Shown piece after piece: positions 16,116-21,820 of a stretch of 57,650 bases of DNA. Every line of letters starts with the position of its first letter. The stretch's first letter is position 1. The notes below the pieces were generated by a model. It was given only the letters and a program-made list of their open reading frames with translations, did not search any database and was not told the origin of the DNA. This DNA is from a virus. Position numbers and translations under genes: made by a program. Location: IMG/VR virus record IMGVR_UViG_3300023301_000010, positions 1 to 57,650 of that record. The stretch is one strand, 5' to 3'.

Positions 16116-16706
16116 TCAGTCGGTAGAACCATCCATGACTACATGGAAGGTTTTGTTCTTCATCACTTCTGCAAAGCGGTCGTCCCAGTACGCACACAAT
16201 GCCGTCACGCTATGGTACTCTTGCAGAGCGTCAGACACTTTGTCGTCCCAGTCGATGTCATCCATTGCACATTCAACTTTGTCCGAAGCATCAAAGTCTT
16301 CCAAAGCCGACTCGATCTTGGAGTCGACATCGGCCATTACGTTTTCAACTATGCTGTCGGTCATTGCTTCGGTGGCGTTCTCTACGGCAATGCTTACGTA
16401 GCTCTGTACCATCAGCTCCAACTTGGCGCGGTCAAACGCTTCGAGCTTTTCGGTAAGGGCGACAATTTGGCTCTCCAACTGAGCCAAGTGTCGTACCGCC
16501 GCCGTTTCTTCCGTTATGGCCGGAGAATTGGAAGCCACCATACGCTCTAACTCTGTAACCCGCTCGTTGAGCCAACGTGTAGAGTCGATCAAAGAGACGA
16601 TGGCACGTAGTCCAAGGTTATGCACCTCATAGGCATAGTCACGGGCTTTGTCCAAACCTTGGTCTATTGCACCACGCAGGTCGTTTGCTTCTTTTGCTTC
16701 AGTCAT
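16116..16706 (-). CDS. Acidic coiled-coil protein, unknown
   Basis: A 196-residue, acidic, largely helical protein. Residues ~40-100 form a coiled coil (WLNERVTELERM... HLAQLESQIVALTEKLEAF), and the second half is strongly acidic (DVDSKIESALEDFDASDKVECAMDDIDWDD). It has its own leader: an inverted repeat with AGACGC/GCGTCT arms and TAGAAAGGGG before the ATG. DNA-mimic or scaffolding roles are conceivable from the charge, but nothing specific is recognised. Confidence 0.65.
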   Translation of the reverse strand: MTEAKEANDLRGAIDQGLDKARDYAYEVHNLGLRAIVSLIDSTRWLNERVTELERMVASNSPAITEETAAVRHLAQLESQIVALTEKLEAFDRAKLELMVQSYVSIAVENATEAMTDSIVENVMADVDSKIESALEDFDASDKVECAMDDIDWDDKVSDALQEYHSVTALCAYWDDRFAEVMKNKTFHVVMDGSTD

Positions 16707-16767
16707 AGTCAGTTCCCCTTTCTATGGAAATCGGGCAGAGCACCACCCTAGGCTTTAGCATAAGCTA

Positions 16768-16790
16768 AGACGCGTTGAAGTAAAGCGTCT
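16768..16790 (-). promoter_or_regulatory. Operator-like inverted repeat upstream of 16116-16706
   Basis: AGACGC and GCGTCT arms separated by 11 bases; the same arrangement occurs at 18579-18601. On the minus strand it is followed by a (T)AAGC-type AT-rich patch (TAGCTTATGCTAAAGC) that may serve as a -10 region, and then by TAGAAAGGGG in front of the ATG. The pair suggests a shared regulator or promoter. Confidence 0.5.
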
Positions 16791-17040
16791 AAGCCTCGGA
16801 AGTCGTAAGTGGGGTGACCATAGTAAAGATCGGCTCAAACCCCTCTTGTTCAAGTAGATAGTTGATTTCGCGTGCGTAACGTGTCCAGTCGGGTTCGGCG
16901 GAGTCACCCCGCCTGAACTTTTCAACGTGGCCCATTATTTCTTGGTTGATGGTCCGCAGCTCGATGCAGAGCCATTCGGGCATGTCGGGCAGCAAGCTAT
17001 GAAGATACCGATAGACGAGCATAAATTCTTTTTCGGTCAT
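16789..17040 (-). CDS. Small protein, unknown
   Basis: An 83-residue helical protein (MTEKEFMLVYRYLHSLLPDMPEWLC...). The ATG at 17040 is preceded by GGGAGGGG, a strong ribosome site; a longer in-frame version would run through a hairpin and a neighbouring gene and is unlikely. The C-terminus reads TMVTPLTTSEA, and the stop lies inside the operator-like repeat of the next gene. No family is recognised. Confidence 0.65.
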   Translation of the reverse strand: MTEKEFMLVYRYLHSLLPDMPEWLCIELRTINQEIMGHVEKFRRGDSAEPDWTRYAREINYLLEQEGFEPIFTMVTPLTTSEA

Positions 17041-17098
17041 TGTTGCGACCCCTCCCTTTTGTTGTAGACTAGAGAAGTTCCTACTGACTCCTCCCCTT

Positions 17099-17135
17099 GC
17101 CCCGGAGCGCGCATCCGCTGCTCCGGGGCTTTTTT
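17099..17135 (+). terminator. Plus-strand-oriented Rho-independent hairpin in a minus-strand operon
   Basis: GCCCCGGAGC and GCTCCGGGGC pair (10 bp, 11-base loop) and are followed by TTTTTT on the plus strand. On the minus strand the hairpin has only an upstream A-run and no U-tract. All nearby genes are minus-strand, so it would stop antisense transcripts, or mark the end of an unseen plus-strand RNA. Confidence 0.75.
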
Positions 17136-17138
17136 GGT

Positions 17139-17204
17139 TTATTTGGTCAGCACTTTGTAGACGGCGTAAGTGCCGATGGCGAGAACCACCACGTAAAGAA
17201 TCAT
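17139..17204 (-). CDS. 21-residue membrane micropeptide
   Basis: A 22-codon reading frame coding for MILYVVVLAIGTYAVYKVLTK. It is a single hydrophobic span with a basic C-terminus. The ATG at 17204 overlaps the upstream stop (TGATG), the same coupling seen throughout this genome, which is the main reason to believe it. Single-span micropeptides in early phage operons often target host membrane proteins, but no target can be named. Confidence 0.55.
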   Translation of the reverse strand: MILYVVVLAIGTYAVYKVLTK

Positions 17205-17437
17205 CAGTAGCACTCGCTCCAGTGTTCGCCTGTTTCCTCACCCCATTGCGAGCGAGGAGCCAACCTATGCCCGGATTGGTTGTAGTCGGCCTCGCAACTG
17301 TCGCATGTGGTGGTGAAGCGGTTAGACACGTTGAGCCATGTACCGCAGCACTTGACCTCAACCGTTTGACGGGGGTAAGTGGTCCCCGGATACTGAGCAG
17401 ATTCTACCATTTCGGTGGTCACGCGGCGGTTACTCAT
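17204..17437 (-). CDS. Small zinc-ribbon-like protein
   Basis: A 77-residue protein with a CC...C-x2-C arrangement (EVKCCGTWLNVSN then TTTCDSCEADYN), consistent with a small zinc ribbon. The ATG at 17437 has AGGAGG six bases upstream and overlaps the end of the previous gene by 8 bases. Small zinc-binding proteins of this kind are frequent in phage early regions; the exact role is unknown. Confidence 0.7.
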   Translation of the reverse strand: MSNRRVTTEMVESAQYPGTTYPRQTVEVKCCGTWLNVSNRFTTTCDSCEADYNQSGHRLAPRSQWGEETGEHWSECY

Positions 17438-17618
17438 CGGTACCCTCCTTTGTGGGCTCTTGCTCGGCGACCTTTTGGAAGTCGTCGATGATCCGGCCCA
17501 TGCGAACAATCTCATTGCGAGCGAAAGCGATAGACTCAGGGTTGGTGCTGCTTTCCAAGATGGTGACGAGCATCTTGGCAGTTTCTGCCCATGTGGGCGT
17601 AAGTGTGAGCTGACGCAT
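17430..17618 (-). CDS. Small helical protein, unknown
   Basis: A 62-residue protein (MRQLTLTPTWAETAKMLV...), helical with a C-terminal acidic tail. The ATG at 17618 is preceded by AGGAGGACGAG, so the ribosome site is strong. That RBS block (17614-17639) is identical to the block at 20157-20182, where it encodes the end of an acidic protein. No family is recognised. Confidence 0.65.
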   Translation of the reverse strand: MRQLTLTPTWAETAKMLVTILESSTNPESIAFARNEIVRMGRIIDDFQKVAEQEPTKEGTDE

Positions 17619-17736
17619 CACTCGTCCTCCTCTTCAAACCCTGCAAGCGGCACTCAAACGCATACTGCATCCGCAGTTCGGCGTTTTGCTCTGCATCCTG
17701 CGAGAAAACGGGCATTGATTCATAACGCGGTGCCAT
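17536..17736 (-). CDS. Small protein, probably frameshifted near its C-terminus
   Basis: The frame starts with MAPRYESMPVFSQDAEQNAE and reaches ECRLQG, then runs 83 bases into the next gene in a non-matching frame. If one T were restored in the T-run near 17633 the protein would end FEEEDE-stop, exactly overlapping the next ATG, as the identical 26-bp block does at 20157-20182. So a one-base deletion (real or an assembly error) is likely. The intact protein would be about 39 residues. Function unknown. Confidence 0.5.
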   Translation of the reverse strand: MAPRYESMPVFSQDAEQNAELRMQYAFECRLQGLKRRTSDASAHTYAHMGRNCQDARHHLGKQHQP

Positions 17737-17739
17737 TGG

Positions 17740-17991
17740 TCAGTCCTCCGTGCTTTCTTCCACGTAGTTGATAAAGACCCTCGTGCATTCACCTACGGGG
17801 TCTAGCTCTATGCTGTCGCCGTAGTCCACGGGAGGCCTATGCCTACCTTGCAAGCCTAGGGCTGATTTGCCTCTACGGACAAGCAAGGCGCGCGAAGCAT
17901 GACTAGGAGCCGTAAACTCGGCGCGACGCACCCATGAGTAGTTGGCCTGACCCCCGAACGTGTCGGTGTATTCTGCGAGATACTTGGGCAT
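17740..17991 (-). CDS. Conserved small phage protein
   Basis: An 83-residue protein with the pattern YLAEYTDTFGGQANYSWVRR near its start, an A/L-rich R-R-K middle and YGDSIELDPVGECTRVFI near its end. I know this pattern from several alphaproteobacterial and uncultured phages, without function. It is beta-rich and probably a small globular domain. The ATG at 17991 follows a purine-rich leader. Confidence 0.65.
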   Translation of the reverse strand: MPKYLAEYTDTFGGQANYSWVRRAEFTAPSHASRALLVRRGKSALGLQGRHRPPVDYGDSIELDPVGECTRVFINYVEESTED

Positions 17992-18004
17992 TGGTCTTAT
18001 GTCC

Positions 18005-18163
18005 TTACGTAAAGAGCGGCTGCTCAGTGAGATAAACCGTTATATTTCGGCTCTGCTTCTGCTTGAGCCGTAGCCGACGCGCGGCCTGTTGCTGCGCGTC
18101 GTAACTCGTAGCGGCTGCTATCAGCAGCTTCTGGTCGCGATACATACAAGCGTAGACAAGCAC
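18005..18163 (-). CDS. Conserved small phage protein with GTG start
   Basis: A 52-residue protein: VYACMYRDQKLLIAAATSYDAQ then QAARRLRLKQKQSRN and a final VYLTEQPLFT. The 'Y-A-x-x-x-D-x-x-L-I-x-A-x-T-S/P-Y-x-A-Q-x-x-A' layout is a recurring small phage protein family. The GTG at 18163 has GAGGAGG five bases upstream and extends the match to the family start; the first ATG is six codons later. Function unknown. Confidence 0.65.
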   Translation of the reverse strand: MLVYACMYRDQKLLIAAATSYDAQQQAARRLRLKQKQSRNITVYLTEQPLFT

Positions 18164-18176
18164 GGCGACCTCCTCA

Positions 18177-18524
18177 CTACGTGTGGATCTGCCAACGGTG
18201 CTCGTTGCCCTTGCGAAGTATGGCGTCGGCGGAAGGGTTTTGCCCCGGACCGTGATACTCGATGCCGCCGTACAGCAGCGTACCTATCACTAGGTCTGTG
18301 TCGTTCTCAACTTCCTGAATGCGCCACACGAAATCGTTCGTGCGGCTACCAAGATCGTTACCGATGGTGACTTCAATCTTGCGACCGTCGTTCGCATAGT
18401 TCATGGCGAGAAACGAGATACGCATGAAGCAGTGGTTGAAAGATTCGGTGGCCCCGAGATGCTCGGCAAGCCGCGCTTGCTCTACGTAAAAGTCGGGATC
18501 AAAGTACTCGAACGTCACTTTCAT
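18177..18524 (-). CDS. Early protein, unknown
   Basis: A 115-residue protein (MKVTFEYFDPDFYVEQARL...), mixed alpha/beta, ending in GNEHRWQIHT. It has its own leader with the operator-like repeat and TAGAAAGGGG ribosome site, as at 16.7 kb. No family is recognised. It may head a short transcript covering 18524 to 16768. Confidence 0.6.
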   Translation of the reverse strand: MKVTFEYFDPDFYVEQARLAEHLGATESFNHCFMRISFLAMNYANDGRKIEVTIGNDLGSRTNDFVWRIQEVENDTDLVIGTLLYGGIEYHGPGQNPSADAILRKGNEHRWQIHT

Positions 18525-18578
18525 TGGAAGCCCCTTTCTACAGGCTCTGGCATTGTGCCTAGTTATAGCTTAACTGTA

Positions 18579-18601
18579 GGACGCGGCGACACAAAGCGTC
18601 T
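18579..18601 (-). promoter_or_regulatory. Operator-like inverted repeat upstream of 18177-18524
   Basis: On the minus strand TAGACGC, 11 bases, GCGTCCTA, then AGTTAAGCTATAACTAGG, where TATAAC may be a -10 element, and TGTAGAAAGGGG before the ATG. It matches the block at 16768-16790 in arm sequence and spacing. Probably the same protein binds both. Confidence 0.5.
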
Positions 18602-18622
18602 ATTTGTACCGCCGCGTAAGAG

Positions 18623-18817
18623 TTACTGTTCGTAGTGAGAACGGACTCGTTCCCTCGCCCGTTTGAATCGTTCCGTCACGCAAGATTGACAGAGCACGAG
18701 ACATCCTACGAGAAAATTTACCCCGTCGCTCTCACAGTCGTCACAGGGTATGCGAAACGTGAACCCCTTTCTCTCTTCAGTAGGGAAGCCGTTCACTGCA
18801 TCTTGTTCGTCACCCAT
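18623..18817 (-). CDS. Small cysteine-pair (zinc-ribbon-like) protein
   Basis: A 64-residue protein with C-x2-C (PCDDCESDG) and a second C-x5-C-x2-C (GCLVLCQSC), and a basic helix at the end (ERFKRARERVRSHYEQ). The layout suggests a small zinc ribbon with a nucleic-acid-contacting tail. It overlaps the preceding gene by 25 bases. Function unknown. Confidence 0.6.
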   Translation of the reverse strand: MGDEQDAVNGFPTEERKGFTFRIPCDDCESDGVNFLVGCLVLCQSCVTERFKRARERVRSHYEQ

Positions 18818-19086
18818 TCCCCGCCCCTTTGCATCAGCAACATCTCGTCATAGCCGATAGTTGCCAGTTTGATGAATTCTTCTTTCGTAATCACTTCCAC
18901 TGCCGTGGCACATGTTACGAAAAGAGAGCACTTAAAGATGAGAGCATTGACTTCTGCTTCTTCCATCCGCTCCGCGCATAGCGAATGAACCGCTGTCGCC
19001 GCGCAAGACATCAGTTCAGCTGCCATTTCCTCCAATTGCTCTTCCGAGAACCCATGCTCTGCGTCCATTTTCGTAACTACGTCCAT
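18793..19086 (-). CDS. Small acidic helical protein, unknown
   Basis: A 97-residue protein (MDVVTKMDAEHGFSEEQLEE...), helical and acidic with several cysteines in the middle (MSCAATAVHSLCAE, FKCSLFVTCATA). GAGAGGAG precedes the ATG at 19086. It overlaps the gcrA-like gene by 71 bases, unusually long here, and an in-frame ATG at 19068 would reduce this to 53. No family is recognised. Confidence 0.6.
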   Translation of the reverse strand: MDVVTKMDAEHGFSEEQLEEMAAELMSCAATAVHSLCAERMEEAEVNALIFKCSLFVTCATAVEVITKEEFIKLATIGYDEMLLMQRGGEWVTNKMQ

Positions 19087-19597
19087 GGGACGCTCCTCTC
19101 TCCCGCACAGGCACGTAGACCAGTTCACGATGATAAGAACACCATGACGTGTCCGCGTGAACAAGTTCTCCGCAGCACAGGGTCTTCTCGGCATTAGGCG
19201 CACCGAGTATGTAGGCACACTGGAGCCGATGCCTGTTGACCAACAGCACACCGTCACCCTTGCCCAAGAACCGATGGACGACGGGCTTGGGCAGATGCAC
19301 CACCTTGCCGTTATCATCCACCGGAATGTTCACGAACGAAAGGGACGGTTTCGGTTTTGCCGTCGGGTTAAGCTCCACCACAACGTTCTCATGTGTAGGC
19401 TTGGACCTGTCCCTTTTCTTGGCCAAAGGTTCAGGCCGCTTGACAGAAAGTCCCAGACGGAACTTCATCCCCATGAAGGAGTTGCGAGTTCGCCCCGGCA
19501 AACCGTCGGCGATCTTTTGCGCGGTCAAGCCTGACTCAAACCCTTCACGCATCTTGCGGATTTCTTCATACGTCCAAGGCTTGATAAACACACCCAT
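19016..19597 (-). CDS. gcrA: GcrA-family cell-cycle regulator homologue
   Basis: A 193-residue protein. The N-terminus PWTYEEIRKMREGFESGLTA and QKIADGLPGRTRNSFMGMKFRLGL is the GcrA DNA-binding pattern (W-T-x-E, GLSAxxIA, TRNAVIGxxxRLGL). The C-terminus LQCAYILGAPN and LCCGELVHADTSWCSYH matches the paired C/H motif of GcrA tails. GcrA is an alphaproteobacterial activator that works with sigma-70 at GANTC sites methylated by CcrM. Phage copies could redirect host transcription or read methylated phage promoters (inference; note the GANTC array at 12.4-12.7 kb). Start ATG 19597 overlaps the expected end of the upstream gene. The last ~30 residues read through the next gene's leader and may reflect a small frameshift. 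Confidence 0.8.
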   Translation of the reverse strand: MGVFIKPWTYEEIRKMREGFESGLTAQKIADGLPGRTRNSFMGMKFRLGLSVKRPEPLAKKRDRSKPTHENVVVELNPTAKPKPSLSFVNIPVDDNGKVVHLPKPVVHRFLGKGDGVLLVNRHRLQCAYILGAPNAEKTLCCGELVHADTSWCSYHRELVYVPVRERGASHGRSYENGRRAWVLGRAIGGNGS

Positions 19598-20063
19598 CAC
19601 TCTACCCCTTCGTAACGAGCGGGCTGAGCCCCCGCTTCCTGATTTTGATATTTGCCCGTGTACGGGCTTTCGGTCGGGGTATCCATTTGCAGCAGAATAA
19701 TCTGAGCAATGGGAGTACCCTCCCTAATAGAAAGTACCATCGAACCGTTATCGAACCGTTGTTGACAAGCTCAAGTGTGAGCCACCCGTGCCACCCCGGC
19801 TCTATCACGGTGTTGAACAGGCTCAAACCACGGCGAGCCCATGTAGATTTGTCATGCACCATGCCGACAAGGTCCTCCGGCATTTCGAACCGCTCGACGG
19901 TCGAAGCCAGAGTGAAGTCCCCCGGTTTGAGCTCGACATCTTCGGCGATGCGAACGTCGTATCCGGCATGGCTCAACCCGTAGGTGAGTCCATTGGCGAA
20001 GGACTTTTCACAAAAGGGAGTGAAGATTCCGCGCTTACGGATAGACTGTGCTGAAAGGATCAT
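19597..20063 (-). pseudogene. dcd: dCTP deaminase/dUTPase-family gene, frameshifted by an 11-bp tandem duplication
   Basis: The first ~100 residues match the Dcd/dUTPase trimer fold: HAGYDVRIAEDVELKPGDF, MPEDLVGMVHDKSTWARRGL and the active-site-like VIEPGWHGWLTLELVNNG. After that the frame breaks. ATCGAACCGTT is present twice in tandem (19739-19749, 19750-19760). Deleting one copy restores SMVLSIREGTPIAQIILLQ and a tail with KYQNQ, then a TGA exactly overlapping the gcrA ATG. As it stands the frame runs to 19602 with a 46-residue unrelated tail. The intact enzyme (about 150 residues) would make dUMP or clear dUTP, feeding the ThyA-family enzyme. Confidence 0.8.
19739..19760. repeat. 11-bp tandem duplication inside the dcd-like gene
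   Basis: Two exact adjacent copies of ATCGAACCGTT. Eleven is not a multiple of three, so the duplication shifts the frame of a conserved enzyme at its C-terminal third. It may be a real slip mutation, a strain mixture or an assembly error. Confidence 0.95.
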
Positions 20064-20161
20064 TCTTCATTTTCCCCAAAGATGGCGCACGGGTAGCGTA
20101 CGTTTTCCCATTCCATCACCGCCTCTGACCATGAAGCTAGCTCTCGCGGCGTCACCCGCAT
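20060..20161 (-). CDS. 33-residue protein, unknown
   Basis: A 34-codon frame coding for MRVTPRELASWSEAVMEWEN then VRYPCAIFGENEE. Its ATG overlaps the upstream stop (TGATG at 20161), its stop overlaps the dcd start (ATGA at 20060-20063), and GAGGAGGACGAG precedes it as a ribosome site. The double overlap strongly supports translation despite the small size. Function unknown. Confidence 0.65.
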   Translation of the reverse strand: MRVTPRELASWSEAVMEWENVRYPCAIFGENEE

Positions 20162-20490
20162 CACTCGTCCTCCTCTTCAAACTCTTCGCATTCTTCATCG
20201 AAGTCTTCCCAAGCGTCCGGATCGTCATCATCCGTATCGCCCGCATAGTGTGGGTCTAAACCCTGCAAATTGATCATCGCCAACAGGATAGCGTGCATAC
20301 CGTCTGCAGGGTGCGTCTTGCGGTAAGCCAAAGCCACCCGCTCCAACGCTTCGGCTACAGCGCCACGGCTACGGTCGTCGTCGGACACGTCTTCGACGAA
20401 CGTCTCAACGATCCCGTCCCAATGATGTGTGACGTGCACGGTGTACGTCACGGGCTTACGTTTCTTGTTCAGGTCCACGATGTCGGTCAT
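20161..20490 (-). CDS. Acidic-tailed small protein, MTDIV family
   Basis: A 109-residue protein. It opens with MTDIVDLNKKRKPVTYTVHV and ends with an extreme acidic tail (DDDDPDAWEDFDEECEEFEEEDE). The N-terminal MTDIV and its 5' flank are shared with the next two genes. The acidic tail could mimic nucleic acid or bind basic proteins. No known family. Confidence 0.6.
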   Translation of the reverse strand: MTDIVDLNKKRKPVTYTVHVTHHWDGIVETFVEDVSDDDRSRGAVAEALERVALAYRKTHPADGMHAILLAMINLQGLDPHYAGDTDDDDPDAWEDFDEECEEFEEEDE

Positions 20491-20702
20491 CACTTGTTCT
20501 CCCCAAGTACGGCGCGGGCGGTTTTCGCCATTCGTTGATGCGCCGCGTCGGTGTCACCCCATTCAGTTTCCTCGGCTACGATTTCCCGCAGCGCATCGCG
20601 CAGCCGTTCAATTTCATCGGCGGCTTTAAGCATACGCACTGCTCGCTTGATCGGTGCGAGACCTTGTGCTTCCTCGCGCAGCCATTCAACGATGTCGGTC
20701 AT
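20490..20702 (-). CDS. Small helical protein, MTDIV/EIERLR family
   Basis: A 70-residue protein, a single long helix region with ADEIERLRDALREIVAEE and a terminal ARAVLGENK. It is clearly related to the genes at 20699-20920 (AAEIERLRAEL) and 21046-21315 (IRATLGDDK end). Such short EIERLR proteins are common in phages of Alphaproteobacteria, with no known function. It overlaps both neighbours by one to four bases. Confidence 0.65.
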   Translation of the reverse strand: MTDIVEWLREEAQGLAPIKRAVRMLKAADEIERLRDALREIVAEETEWGDTDAAHQRMAKTARAVLGENK

Positions 20703-20920
20703 CGCTTGATATCATGGAGTGCCTCGAACGCGATGTTACGCATTCTCGATACGACCCAGTAGTCGCCCAGATGTTCGGGCGAATAGTCGTGAATGGATTG
20801 CAGCTCGGCACGCAGCCGTTCGATCTCGGCGGCGCTCAACACACCCCACACCTCGGAGCGGGCTTCGCGCTCGGACTGGGAGCTGCCCTCGTCGCGCAGT
20901 TGGTCAACGATGTCGATCAT
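20699..20920 (-). CDS. Small helical protein, MIDIV/EIERLR family
   Basis: A 73-residue paralogue of the preceding gene: MIDIVDQLRDEG, then AAEIERLRAELQSI and a C-terminal RNIAFEALHDIKR. The ribosome site AGGAGACAGG lies before the ATG at 20920. The three paralogues differ mostly in their middles, suggesting serial duplication and divergence. Function unknown. Confidence 0.65.
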   Translation of the reverse strand: MIDIVDQLRDEGSSQSEREARSEVWGVLSAAEIERLRAELQSIHDYSPEHLGDYWVVSRMRNIAFEALHDIKR

Positions 20921-20932
20921 TTATCCTGTCTC

Positions 20933-21046
20933 CTAGAAATGAGTGGTCAGACACCAGACGCCGACGGCCATAAAGCCGATCAGCGTAAAGGCTCCGATTG
21001 CTGTACATCACATGACGAGCACGAAAAGAAATCCGTTGTCGATCAT
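20933..21046 (-). pseudogene. Small two-span membrane protein with an in-frame TGA
   Basis: Starting at an ATG that overlaps the upstream stop (TGATG, 21046), the frame reads MIDNGFLFVLVM, TGA at 21008-21010, then CTAIGAFTLIGFMAVGVWCL and TTHF, TAG. Everything on both sides of the TGA is hydrophobic and in one frame, and the final TAG is followed by the ribosome site of the next gene. One base change (TGA to TGG or TGT) would give a 37-residue membrane protein. It is probably a nonsense mutation; the stop could also be read through. Confidence 0.55.
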
Positions 21047-21315
21047 CACTTGTCATCCCCGAGAGTCGCGCGGATAATTTGCAAGGTCTCACGGATTGCT
21101 TTTTCCGTGGCGGGATACTGCTTTAGGTATTCAGCCGCAGCCTGTTTGTTAAGAGAACTGACGCCATGCTCGCAGTCAGACATCATGGCGTCGTGCAGCA
21201 TGTTTTCGATTTCTGAGAACGCGTCTTTCAGTCGCAAAACGTCGCTAGCGTTGTCTATCGCAAGCGAGGCCATACGCTGAACATTGCTTTCCAACCGTTT
21301 GATAGCGTCGGTCAT
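21046..21315 (-). CDS. Small helical protein related to the MTDIV family
   Basis: An 89-residue protein: MTDAIKRLESNVQRMASLAI, a helical middle, and IIRATLGDDK at the end, which mirrors ARAVLGENK of the 20490-20702 protein. Its C-terminal coding sequence and following bases (GACAAGTGATGA) are similar to the same stretch of that gene, pointing to duplication. Function unknown. Confidence 0.65.
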   Translation of the reverse strand: MTDAIKRLESNVQRMASLAIDNASDVLRLKDAFSEIENMLHDAMMSDCEHGVSSLNKQAAAEYLKQYPATEKAIRETLQIIRATLGDDK

Positions 21316-21590
21316 GCGTCTTCTCCACCACAGTCGTATCGGTCAGGGGTCAACGCTTTGTCGGCGTTGTATTCCATGGATAACCGAGCAGCGTCGTCAC
21401 TGTAGTAGCGGTTTTTCCCTATGAACCGGATGTGCCAGAGGGCCTCCCGCAACTGTTCAATTTCCTGCTTCTGCTCGGCCATGCGTGCTCTGCCCCTACT
21501 GATTTCAGCAAGGGCCATACGGAGCTCTTCAGGCCCCGGCGAACAGACGGCTCCTTGAGCCGTCTGCACCGTGTCCCCCATAAGGGTCAT
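21312..21590 (-). CDS. Small helical protein, unknown
   Basis: A 92-residue protein with PEELRMALAEISRGRARMAEQ and QKQEIEQLREALWHIRFIG, then a tail with DAARLSMEYNADKALTPD. The Q-E-I-E-Q-L-R-E-A-L part resembles the EIERLR proteins downstream. The ATG at 21590 overlaps the upstream stop (ATGA). The N-terminus contains a GAVCSPGPEE stretch. No function known. Confidence 0.6.
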   Translation of the reverse strand: MTLMGDTVQTAQGAVCSPGPEELRMALAEISRGRARMAEQKQEIEQLREALWHIRFIGKNRYYSDDAARLSMEYNADKALTPDRYDCGGEDA

Positions 21591-21820
21591 GCTACTCTCC
21601 ACACCCGCACGCCTTCTTCCAGAGTCCGCAGAGTGAACTTTTTCCCGACGCGCTTGGCATGGGTGCCGATGTTCCCCGAAACCTTGGCCATAGTGCCGTG
21701 GGGGACGGGGATAAGGAAGCTTTCGCCTATCTCGAGCTGTTGAAGACAAACCTGAATGGGAGAACGCTTCCTGTTCTGGGGGACGGGGATAGGAATGTTC
21801 TTTTCAATCGACAGTTGCAT
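21587..21820 (-). CDS. Conserved small phage protein (beta-rich)
   Basis: A 77-residue protein with the pattern IEKNIPIPVPQNRKRSPI, then LEIGESFLIPVP, KVSGNIGTHAKRVGKKFTLR and VRVWRVA at the end. The 'GDSFxVP... KFTxR... GVRVWR' layout is a widespread small phage protein of unknown function (I believe a DUF7303-type family, from memory). It probably folds as a small DNA-binding-like domain. The start ATG 21820 lies 17 bases inside the upstream gene. Confidence 0.65.
   Translation of the reverse strand: MQLSIEKNIPIPVPQNRKRSPIQVCLQQLEIGESFLIPVPHGTMAKVSGNIGTHAKRVGKKFTLRTLEEGVRVWRVA

Noticed and set aside
15914-16132. 72-codon minus-strand frame in the 15.8-16.1 kb gap
   Set aside because: It starts inside the previous gene, has no ribosome site and reads as random basic sequence over GC-rich repeats.
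17041-17361. Upstream extension of the 16789-17040 gene
   Set aside because: It would pass through a strong hairpin and the zinc-ribbon gene in another frame; the ATG at 17040 has a strong ribosome site.
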